64,000 bases of DNA from JAZGGS01 sp963764825 (GTDB taxonomy: Bacteria; Bacteroidota; Ignavibacteria; Ignavibacteriales; Ignavibacteriaceae): positions 16,150-80,149 of the forward strand of contig CAVXUA010000001.1 of NCBI GenBank assembly GCA_963764825.1, in the 5' to 3' direction. The notes under the pieces were generated by a model, which worked only from the letters and a program-made list of their open reading frames with translations, was not told the origin of the DNA and ran no database searches. This document shows positions 48,200-57,263 of this stretch, in pieces. The position numbers were made by a program, and so were the translations under genes. How positions within the stretch are numbered: the first letter of the stretch is position 1; every line of letters begins with the position of its first letter.

Positions 48200-50445
48200 A
48201 TGTTTAAAAAATTCTCCTTCTGCTTCTTACTTGTAATTTCACTTGTAATCCTTATTTTTTCAAATCCTGTTTTAGGACAGGGGTATGGCAAGTTGCGCGG
48301 TTTTGTAACCGATTCTACCAGTGGTGAAGCTTTAGTCTTTAGCAATGTTTATATAGAGGAATTAAATGAAGGAGCACCTACAAACGAAAGAGGGCTCTTC
48401 TTAATAAATAACTTACCCGCTAACAGGCAATATGATGCGTTGATTTCTTACGTTGGTTACAAGACCAAAGTTATTAAGGTAGATATTCTGCCAGGAAAAA
48501 TAACGCAGGTAAATATTGAACTTGTTCCACTAAGTATTGAGCTTCAGACGATTGAAAAAATTGGCGAGAAAGTTATAAGGGAAAATTCAACAGATCTTAG
48601 TCTTGAAAGAATTTCAATTAAAGAATTGGAAGTGCTGCCAAAAGGTGTGGAGAGTGATCTTTTCAAATCCATTCAATTTTTAGCCGGTGTGAGATCTACA
48701 GGTGATGTTTCTGCCCGGTATTATGTAAGAGGCGGCTCCAGCGATCAAAACCTTGTACAGGTAAACGGTATAGATATTTATAATCCTTTTCACGCACTTG
48801 GATTGTTCAGTGCTGTTGACCCTGAAATGATTAACACTGTTGAATTTTATAAAGGTGGTTTTCCTGCAGAATATAGTGGTCGGTTATCATCAGTACTTAA
48901 GTGTAATATCAAAAGATGGAAATAAAAAAAGATTTAGTTTTAAAGGAAGTGCAAGTTTTTTAACAGCTAAGGGATTGGTTGAAGGACCAATTCCTAACGG
49001 TTCATTTATTATTAACAGGAAGAAAAAGTTATTCAAATAAAATTCTTAAAAACTTTTTAAATGATAAAGTATTACCAGTTGATTTTTATGATTTTTCTTT
49101 TAAGTTGAATTATTCCAGCCCCGATCTACTTCAAATGCAAAATTTGTTCTATTTGGATATACAAGCGAGGACGACCTTAAGTATGATGATCCAGCGAAGA
49201 GAATCAATTAATTGGAGCAATAGAGCAATTGGTTTTGAATGGCTTCAGGTTTATGATACTCCGATATTTTCCAGGTTTGGCGTGTCATACAGTAAATTTG
49301 ATGGTGAAAGCATTGCAAATGAAAGTAGTATTAAACCAAGAAAAAATGAAGTTGATGATTTAAAAATTAAGTTTGATCTTAATGTTGTTTACGATAATAG
49401 AAATGAATTAGGATTGGGAATAAAATTGCAGGCGATTGATACCAAACTGTTTTTACAAAATGCCCTTGGAGTAAATTCAAGCGTAGAAAAGTTTGCCGCC
49501 AATGTTAGTATTTATTCAAAATATAAATTTTTAAGTGGGATGACTTTGGTTTGGATGTCGGAACTAGATATAATGTTACAGGATTAACAAATAATGGAGA
49601 CGGTGTTTTTGAACCAAGAGTAAATATGACTTATCGACTTACGTCTGCAATTTCTTTAAAGGGAGCCTGGGGAATTTTTCAACAAGAGCTCACAACACTT
49701 TCTGATGAAAATGAAGTTATATCAATTTTTGAACCGTGGATAATCATACCGGAATATTTATCTCCATCTAGTGCGATACATTATGGAGTCGGTGCTGATA
49801 TTCAGATTCTACATAATCTAAATCTTCTTGTTGAAGGATACTATAAAATTCTTCATCATCTCCCAATAATTAAATGATGAGAAATTTGTTGAAGCTGATC
49901 CTGATTTAATAGCCGGCAAGGGAGAATCGTACGGTTGGGAGTTTAAGATAGGTTACGGATTGGATCCCGTAAGGTTATCTTCAACTTATACTTTGAGTTG
50001 GGCTTATAAGGAAATTGATAATTATATTTATTATCCAAATTATGATTCGCGCCATGCATTAAATTTTCTTTTAGAATTTAATTTAGGAGATGGTTGGATT
50101 GCCAGCAGTATCTGGAATTATAATTCAGGATTACCATTTACAGAATTAATTGGCTATTACGATAAGTTTTATCTTCAAAATCTGAATAATGTTGGGCAGG
50201 GAGTAGGTGAATTCAATCCATTTACAATCCTCGGAGATAGAAATCTTGGCAGACTCCCGGCTTATCACAGGTTAGATTTTAGCGTATCGAAACGTTTTCA
50301 AATTTCTTCTTTAAAACTAATGTTGGGTGTGGATGTTATCAACACTTACAATCGCGAAAATATTTTTTATTATGACAGGGAAACAGGGGAGCGTGTTAAT
50401 ATGCTTCCCTTAATGGTAACTGCTGTTATAAAGGTGGAAATTTGA
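48200..50445 (+). CDS. TonB-dependent outer-membrane receptor (several frameshifts)
   Basis: A TonB-dependent receptor of about 748 residues. The signal peptide (FCFLLVISLVILIFSNPVLGQ) is followed by a carboxypeptidase-regulatory-like domain (LRGFVTDSTSGEALVFSNVY) and the plug domain (VRSTGDVSARYYVRGGSSDQ, VNGIDIYNPFHALGLFSAV, VEFYKGGFPAEYSGRLSSV). The rest is beta-barrel, with late strands such as FNPFTILGDRNLGRLPAYHRLDF. Breaks occur near 48897, 49020, 49555 and 49865. The last codons overlap the DUF4249 gene by four bases (TTGA). No substrate is evident. Confidence 0.88.
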
Positions 50446-51413
50446 TTAACAAATTATTAATACTAACGCTAATCTCAATTCCTCTTTTTGTTTCCTGTGA
50501 TGCAGATTTCTCTCCTTATGCAGAATTTCAGGATAAGTATTCCTTAACATGCCTGCTGCAAAGTGATACTACATTTCAAACAGCAATTTTATCTCATAAT
50601 TATTTACCAGATCAACCAGACCCACTATCAAATACAACAGATCCTTCAATTGTTGGAGCTGATATTAGAGTGTGGTACAATGATTCTGTTTATGTTTTAA
50701 GTGATTCTTCAGAAACAAGAACAGATACATCAAGATATTCAGAACTATTCAGGTTTTATTATAATGATAAATTTAAGATTAACCCGCAAGAAGAAATAGA
50801 AATTGAAGTACTCTTGCCAAATGGTAGAAGATTGTTTGCGTCCTCAGTTACGCCAAAGGATATTGTTTTTAGTGATGAAAGCGATGTAATAGTTCCACCG
50901 GTTAATTCTGAGTTTGTTATCTTTATTTGGGCTGCCAGCGAACAGGGAGCATATTTTTCACCGAAGTTCGAGATAAAATATTTGCAGATAATAAATGGGA
51001 TTCCGGAATTGAAAATAATTGAGGTTCCATTAAAATATATTGAAAAAAATGGAAACCTTGATCCAGTTTATCCTGAAGCATCAAACCGAACAATTGTGGT
51101 ATATTCAATGGAATCAATTACACAAACTCTTGAAAGAATCTCAGAAGGAGATCCCGATAAACAGGACTATACAGTTTTCCAAACACCACTTTTTAATTTA
51201 TTAGCTTTTGATGCAGAGTTATCGAGATATGCTTCATCAACAAGTAGATCGTTAAACGATCTTACCATTACACTTAACACTGCTGATTACACAAACATTG
51301 AAGGTGGATTTGGAATCTTTGGCTCATACATTAAGAAAAATTATTCATCAATTAAGTTTCAACAGAACTTTATTGAATCATTCGGTTATAACTTTGTATT
51401 TGATGGGGACTGA
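50442..51413 (+). CDS. DUF4249-family lipoprotein
   Basis: The 323-residue lipoprotein has the signal KLLILTLISIPLFVSC with lipobox FVSC. The mature part is a predicted beta-rich DUF4249 domain with GADIRVWYNDSVYVLSDSS and EIEIEVLLPNGRRLFASS. DUF4249 proteins are regularly encoded next to TonB receptors in Bacteroidota and are thought to be surface or periplasmic partners, analogous to SusD-like proteins. The TTG start at 50442 lies inside the receptor's stop (TTGA), implying translational coupling. Confidence 0.85.
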   Translation: MINKLLILTLISIPLFVSCDADFSPYAEFQDKYSLTCLLQSDTTFQTAILSHNYLPDQPDPLSNTTDPSIVGADIRVWYNDSVYVLSDSSETRTDTSRYSELFRFYYNDKFKINPQEEIEIEVLLPNGRRLFASSVTPKDIVFSDESDVIVPPVNSEFVIFIWAASEQGAYFSPKFEIKYLQIINGIPELKIIEVPLKYIEKNGNLDPVYPEASNRTIVVYSMESITQTLERISEGDPDKQDYTVFQTPLFNLLAFDAELSRYASSTSRSLNDLTITLNTADYTNIEGGFGIFGSYIKKNYSSIKFQQNFIESFGYNFVFDGD

Positions 51414-52901
51414 TTATTAAAAAGATTCTAAGACATATAACTATCAAATTACTGATTCACTTAGCACAATTTATTATAATTATTCCAGCATTCGTTATTT
51501 TGATTGTTGGGTGTGAGAAAGAAGTTTCCAGAAGTCCAGTAGAACCTGACCCATCCGGAGGCGTTATTAATATAACTTCAAACCCTGGTGGAGCTTTAAT
51601 ATTTCAGAATGGCAGAAACACAGGAAGATTAACACCCGATAGTTTAACGTTTTTAAACCCGGATGCTTATGAGATAATTCTTAAACTTCAGTACTTTAAA
51701 GATACTTCTGTGACAGTTCAGCTTGATAGAGATGCACGTATTGCCTTAAACATTGATTACTTATCTAATCAATCAATGTATGGAAATGTAATATTGTTTA
51801 CTGTTCCAGCAGGTGCCAGTATTTTCTTAAATGATTCTTCTTTGAATAGAGTAACACCCGATACACTTTATGGAGTGTTACCCGGACTTTACAAAGCAAA
51901 ATTTAAACTTGAAAATTATAGGGACAGCGAAATTAATGTTTTAGTTGAAAGCAGCATCACAAGAAATTTTAGCGTAGCATTAAGAGATACATCAGTATGG
52001 GTTGATTTTCAAACATTCAATTCCGAAATACAGTCAAATTTATTAACTTCAATTGCAGTTGATTTTAATGGGATAAAATGGATTGGAAGTTCAGATATTG
52101 GTTTAATTAAATTTGATGAAAGTAACTTTGTGAATTTTAATACCTCCAATTCGGGCATTCCATCAAATCAGATTAACTGCCTTTCTGTTTCCACTTTCAA
52201 ATGAAATCTGGATAGGCACTCCTTCGGGCTTAGCAATTTATAACGGATCAACCTGGAATATTTTTAACACATCCAATTCTGATTTACCGAACAATGATGT
52301 TAACACAATAAAATTTGATCAAAGTGGCATTGCCTGGATAGGCACAAATAATGGATTTGCTAGTTTTGATGGTATAAATTTGGGAGTATTTAACTATAGC
52401 TCTGCTAACTTTGAGTATCTATGGGTTACTGATTTAGCTGTGGATATGAACAATACTATTTGGTTAGGATCAAACAACTTTGGGATTTTATCCTGGGAAA
52501 ATAATATTTTTACAGAATATACTGAGATGGTAAATGACTTTCCTACTAATAGAATTTCGGCTGCGGAAATTGATGTGAATAATAATATTTGGTTTGGTCA
52601 CCTTTCAACAGGAACAACTCGTGGTGGCGTTTCCTTCTATGATGGAAGTATGTTTACAAGTTTTTTCCCAGGTACGGCAACAATTAAGATTAATAGCATT
52701 TATATTGAAGCATTAACAAATAGTAAATGGATTAGCAGTACTGAAGGTGTAATTCGTTATGATGAGAATAATAATGTTACAAATTATAACAATCAAAATT
52801 CATTACTATCGAACAATAACATAACAAGTATGGCAATACATGGAGATGCTCTCTGGATTGCTACTTTCGGCGGGGGTTTGAATAAGTTCAAAATGGAATA
52901 A
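51410..52901 (+). CDS. Lipoprotein with PEGA domains and sensor-type beta-propeller (one frameshift)
   Basis: After a long hydrophobic signal with the lipobox IVGC come two PEGA-like repeats (INITSNPGGALIFQNGRNTG and VTVPAGASIFLNDSSLNRV-like text, each followed by a TPDS/TPDT motif). A propeller follows, made of two-component-regulator-propeller units (GIKWIGSSDIGLIKFD, IWIGTPSGLAIYNG, AWIGTNNGFASFDG, IWLGSNNFGILSW). The frame shifts near 52195. The first standard start (TTG 51500) is inside the signal; the in-frame CTG at 51410 would overlap the DUF4249 stop as CTGA and gives a normal signal peptide. No kinase domain follows, so it is not a complete two-component sensor. Third gene of the receptor operon. 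Confidence 0.72.
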
Positions 52902-52934
52902 TTTTGTCATCCATTGAAATAGGATCCGGTAGAA

Positions 52935-54488
52935 TTAAGAAATAACTTTAAAAACCGAATCCAGCACAGTTCCATCAACCCATTTGATAATAGCCACAAC
53001 TTCATTTTTATCAACTTTAGGTTTTACCGGCTTTCCGCAAATCCCATCAACTTCTTTCTTTAATTGATTGATCGTTTTTATTGGTAGGTCAGAATTTTTA
53101 GTTGCTTGAATTAAATCTTTTCTCTTTGGATTAATTGCAATTCCTCTTTCGGTAACAATCACATCAATCAATTCACCGGGTCCAACAAGCGTAGTTACTT
53201 TATCAACTATAACAGGAATCCTATCTCTAAACGAGGGAATAGCTAAGATTGTACATTTGGAATAAAGACAGTTTTGCCATCCGCCAATTCCGTGCAGTAA
53301 ATATCCATCGGAGTGGGTACAAACATTGCCATTAAAATTCACATCAACTTCTGTTGCACCTAAAACTGCAACATCAACCATAGAGGCAAAGTTGCCTTTA
53401 CCATGAAAATTATAACTTGTAAATGGTGAAGTGTTAACGTGATTTGTATTTTCACGCATGCTTCTTACACCTTCAAGATCAAATGTTTGTCCATCAAGAA
53501 TATAATCTGTTAAACCTTCTTCCAACATTTCTACTAAATATTTTGTGCTGCCGCCTCGCATAAATCTTGCTTTAACATTTTTCTCTTTCATTTTCTCTTT
53601 TAAGAAAACTGCAAAGGCAAGGTTTGTTCCACCTGCACCAGCTTGAAGTGAAAAACCATCATTAATTATTCCCACTGCTTCAATAAAATCTGCAACATAT
53701 TCTGCAATTAATAATCTATCAGGTGATTTAGTAATCTGTGTTGTTCCCGATACAATTTTTGCAGGATCCCCAAGCGAATCAACTTCTACAACTAATCAAC
53801 ATTATTGCCCTGTATCTGCCATGGTACACAGGGGAAAGGAACAAGATTATCAGTAACAACTATAACGCGATCAGCGTATTCTGAATCACCAAGAGCAAAT
53901 CCAAGCAAGCCGCAACCTGATGGTCCGCGATCACCAGTTGCATTACCAAATGAATCAGCAGTTGGCGCTGCTATCACCGCAATATCAATATGAACATCTC
54001 CATCCTGCACAGCCTGGTATCTTCCGCCGTGAGACCGCAAAACTCCAACGCCTTTCATTTTTCCTTCGGAAGCAAATTTGCCAAGCGGTCCATTCATACT
54101 TCCTTCAATATGGTGAATGGTTCCATCTTCCAAATATTTTATTAAATTGTGAATGAACAGGGAATGAAGCCGAAGGATACCATCTGATGTTTTTTATTCC
54201 CATTTCTTTAATCACATCAAAAAGTATGTTCGTAACAACATCGCCATTGCGCAAATGATGATGTGTTGAGATCGTCATCCCATCTTTCAAACCTGCTTTT
54301 TTGAGAGCTGTCTTTAAATCATTAACAACTTTATTTCCGTCAGAAGGAAAATCAACGCAACTTCTAATAGAAGGTTTTGCTTTATTGCCTGATGGTTTAT
54401 GTTTGTTAATTCCTTTGAATGGGATTTGTTCTTGCCCATTAACTTCTGCTGGAACGAATCTTCCGGCTGCATTTTTTACTAATTTCAT
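52935..54488 (-). CDS. citF: Citrate lyase alpha subunit CitF (two frameshifts)
   Basis: CitF is the acyl-ACP:citrate ACP transferase subunit that exchanges acetyl for citryl on the acyl carrier. The joined chain of about 517 residues has TISTHHHLRNGDVVTN, IEGSMNGPLGKFASEGKMKG, RSHGGRYQAVQDG, AAPTADSFGNATG, NDGFSLQAGAGGTNLAFAVFL and HVNTSPFTSYNFHGKGN, all standard for CitF. Breaks are near 53790 and 54135. The ATG at 54488 overlaps the upstream stop as ATGA and has GGAGGAAG just before it, so it is preferred to the TTG at 54500. It is the last gene of the cluster. Confidence 0.93.
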
Positions 54489-55702
54489 TTCTTCCTCCAA
54501 TCCTTGCGGATCATATTATTCAATATTGCAAGATTGATAGTTTTAAGTGCTCGTTTAACCACCGGGGCATCAATCATCTTACTGCCGATTGAAACAACGC
54601 CCAATCCTTTTTTCTCTGCATCTTCAAATGCTTTAACAATTCTTTTGGATTTTGTAATTTCTTCATCCGTTGGTGCAAATGCTTGGTGCACAACTTTAAC
54701 CTGTCTAGGATGAATACATCCTTTTCCTTCAAATCCTAAGGATTTAGCTTCAATAACACTCTCTTTTAATCCTTCCATATTTGTAACATCGGAGTAAACT
54801 GTATCAATCGGTTGAATGCCTGCGGCACGAGCTGCATTTACCACCATGCTGCGGGCATAAAAACTTTCCTTGCCTTCATCAGTTCTTTGAGTGCCGATAT
54901 CTGCAGTGTAATCTTCCAATCCGATTGCCAATGAACAAATATATTTTGATGCAGAAGCAATCTCGTAAGCTTTAATAACTCCCAGTGCACTCTCTATGAT
55001 CGGCATAAAGTAAATTTCATTCTTAATCCTATTTGCTTTTCTGATTTTATCAACTTCTGCTTCGACTGTTTTTACCTGCTCTGCTGATTCTACTTTAGGA
55101 ATTAAAATAACATGAACGTTGTGAGGAACAATAAATTTCAAATCATCCAAACCTTTTGGTAATTGATTTATTCTTACCATTCTTTCACTGCTATAGAAAT
55201 CAACTGAGCGAAGTGCATTTCTAACTATTAATTGTGCAGCATCTTTTTGAGCAGGCGAAACGCTATCTTCTAAGTCCAATATAATTCCATCAGGATTGTG
55301 CAACCCTGCATTAACAAAATACTTTGGATCGTTTCCCGGAAGATATAACCTGCTTCTTCTTAATCTACCTTTTGTTGTTTTATAATCAGCTTTTTTAGAA
55401 AGGGGGAACAGGTATTCTTTTTTTAAGCGTGGTGATGCTCTTTTAATTGCTGTTTCAAATCTTGCTGAAAGTGTGAATGGAAGCGCGCCGTAATCTTCAA
55501 CTTTAATCTTTGCATTTTTAAGATTAAAAAATTTGCACATTTCAAAAATCAAACTACGGATGGAATCCCCATACATAGATTCAACTTTACTTTGAAGATT
55601 TAATTTTATTCCACCGCTTTCTTTTAACTCTAATTCCATATAACAATCTGAGCGAACATTTTCTCCTTTTATTCCTGCGGATGATTTTTTTATTTTTTCC
55701 AT
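54485..55702 (-). CDS. citE: Fused citrate lyase acyl carrier (CitD) and beta subunit (CitE)
   Basis: The 405-residue chain joins two subunits that are usually separate. Residues 1-90 match CitD, the citrate lyase acyl carrier: SSAGIKGENV, then LNLQSKVESMYGDSIRS and VEDYGALPFTLSARFETAIKRAS. Ser18 in RSDC aligns with the serine that carries the phosphoribosyl-dephospho-CoA group. Residues 115-405 are CitE of the HpcH/HpaI lyase fold: RRSRLYLPGNDPKYF, DGIILDLEDSV with metal-binding Asp, MPIIESALGVI with Glu, LAIGLEDYTADIG and GCIHPRQV. It splits citryl-ACP to acetyl-ACP and oxaloacetate. The frame is intact. Confidence 0.9.
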   Translation of the reverse strand: MEKIKKSSAGIKGENVRSDCYMELELKESGGIKLNLQSKVESMYGDSIRSLIFEMCKFFNLKNAKIKVEDYGALPFTLSARFETAIKRASPRLKKEYLFPLSKKADYKTTKGRLRRSRLYLPGNDPKYFVNAGLHNPDGIILDLEDSVSPAQKDAAQLIVRNALRSVDFYSSERMVRINQLPKGLDDLKFIVPHNVHVILIPKVESAEQVKTVEAEVDKIRKANRIKNEIYFMPIIESALGVIKAYEIASASKYICSLAIGLEDYTADIGTQRTDEGKESFYARSMVVNAARAAGIQPIDTVYSDVTNMEGLKESVIEAKSLGFEGKGCIHPRQVKVVHQAFAPTDEEITKSKRIVKAFEDAEKKGLGVVSIGSKMIDAPVVKRALKTINLAILNNMIRKDWRKK

Positions 55703-55723
55703 TTTATGCCTTGCAATAAGTTA

Positions 55724-55791
55724 TCATTGCGATAAGCGAAGCGACGAAGCAATCTGTTTAATTAAAGATTGCTTAACTCTGTTCGCAATGA
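55724..55791. repeat. Palindromic intergenic repeat (ATTGC type)
   Basis: The 5' arm (55724-55755) begins TCATTGCGAT and ends GAAGCAATCT; the 3' arm (55766-55791) begins AGATTGCTTA and ends TTCGCAATGA. The outer segments are complementary and the centre is imperfect. It fills the 98-base gap between the PrpD-family and CitD-CitE genes. The style (CATTGCGA...GCGAAGCAATCT) is that of short dispersed palindromes seen between genes in many environmental bacteria. Confidence 0.7.
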
Positions 55792-55800
55792 AAGATGACT

Positions 55801-57234
55801 TTAAATGTTTAATTTCTTCATAAATTCTTTTGCCGTTAACTGTTCAGCATTAAATATTGCCTCTTTAACTTCTTTTCTTCTTCCTGCTGCAAGAAGTTTT
55901 TCTGATAATCCTTCAAACTTATTATCAAGATCTTCCATAGTCATCGGTTCTCTCGGGTCACCTTTTGGATATTCGAGATATTCTGAAAACTCTTTACCAT
56001 CTTTTGTTTTCACTACAACTCTCGATGGTTGTTTTGCCGGAAACATTTTTTCAAATTCCTTTGAAGGTTCGCCTTTAATTTTATCTATCACTTCCCAAAT
56101 CCGTGGATCTTTCATCTTCTCTTCACTAAAAGATTGAGTTGTTATTTTATGATCAACTAAAGCTGCGGCAATGCAATAGGGGAGTGAGTGATCTGCAGTT
56201 TCTCTCGATTCAGGTCTGTATTTATGCGGATCAAAAAGAATATCATAAGCTTGTGCAAGCGTTGTTAAAGTTACAGTCTCTATCTGATCATAACTGATAT
56301 TGTTATATGTTACAACTTTTAGAGTTGCAGAGAGATGAGTATGAGTTAATGCTTCTGTGGGAAAAGCTTTCATGCTGCATTCCAATATTTTGTAACTATC
56401 TCCGAGTCCACCAACTAAAGCATCTATATCCCATGCCCATTCACTCAGCCCATCTCTTCCCTGCATTTTAAGAGCTTCAACTTTTTGTTCCTTAGCATTA
56501 TATCCCATGAAAGTATCCATGAATCCTTCTTTACCCTCAAACACTGCTTCGGTTCCGCTGTATCCTTTCTTTGCCATCAATACAGCGAAGACTCCACTCT
56601 GCACTGCCATTGGATCTACAGTATTTTTCATCATGGTTAATTTACCTGCAGTTGGGCAGCCGATTGTATGATTGTGGCTTCCGTTTATTCCAATTGCATT
56701 TACCATTTGGTCTTCTGTTAATCCTAACACTTTTCCTGCAACAATCGGAGAAACAAATTGTGTTAATGTTGCATGATGCCATTTACGCTCACGAACTCCC
56801 GGAGTAGCAAACAAACATAACCTTTGCTCAAACTCGTAAGCAAGGACGATTGCTGTTATTACTTCCTTCATCGATGCACCAACCATTTCACCTACTGAAA
56901 GTGCTGCAGAAATTAAATCTGATGGATGTGATGGATCTTCTTTCCAGTATATATCATTAAAATCAAGCGCACGAATCATTAATGAGTTTACAAGCGTTGC
57001 ATTTACGGCAGGAATTTTATCACCGAAACCGATAAGGGTTGCTTCTTCTTTCCCTGCCATATCTTTGTAGAGATCTCTTAAGATGTTTACATCTTTTGTA
57101 TGATATCCTCCATAAGCACAGCCAATTGAATCATAGAGATATCTTTTTACTTCACTAACAACTTCTTTGGGTAAGTCTTCGAATTTAAGTTTGATTGCAA
57201 ATTCTGCAATTTGTCGTGAGATTGATTTTTCCAT
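55801..57234 (-). CDS. MmgE/PrpD-family 2-methylcitrate/citrate dehydratase-like protein
   Basis: The 477-residue protein is of the MmgE/PrpD family, which dehydrates 2-methylcitrate or citrate to the aconitate form; the decarboxylase Irg1 is a relative. Typical motifs are RALDFNDIYWKEDPSHPSDL, GINGSHNHTIGCPTAGKL, SMKAFPTEALTHTHLSA and YRPESRETADHSLPYCIAAAL. The family's catalytic His/Asp-rich loops (HPSD, TADHSLPY) are intact. It lies 29 bases after the hydratase gene in the cluster. Because citrate lyase is next to it, citrate or a close analogue is the probable substrate. The frame is intact. Confidence 0.92.
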   Translation of the reverse strand: MEKSISRQIAEFAIKLKFEDLPKEVVSEVKRYLYDSIGCAYGGYHTKDVNILRDLYKDMAGKEEATLIGFGDKIPAVNATLVNSLMIRALDFNDIYWKEDPSHPSDLISAALSVGEMVGASMKEVITAIVLAYEFEQRLCLFATPGVRERKWHHATLTQFVSPIVAGKVLGLTEDQMVNAIGINGSHNHTIGCPTAGKLTMMKNTVDPMAVQSGVFAVLMAKKGYSGTEAVFEGKEGFMDTFMGYNAKEQKVEALKMQGRDGLSEWAWDIDALVGGLGDSYKILECSMKAFPTEALTHTHLSATLKVVTYNNISYDQIETVTLTTLAQAYDILFDPHKYRPESRETADHSLPYCIAAALVDHKITTQSFSEEKMKDPRIWEVIDKIKGEPSKEFEKMFPAKQPSRVVVKTKDGKEFSEYLEYPKGDPREPMTMEDLDNKFEGLSEKLLAAGRRKEVKEAIFNAEQLTAKEFMKKLNI

Positions 57235-57263
57235 TTATTGTTCCTGATAATTAAGCCAATTTA

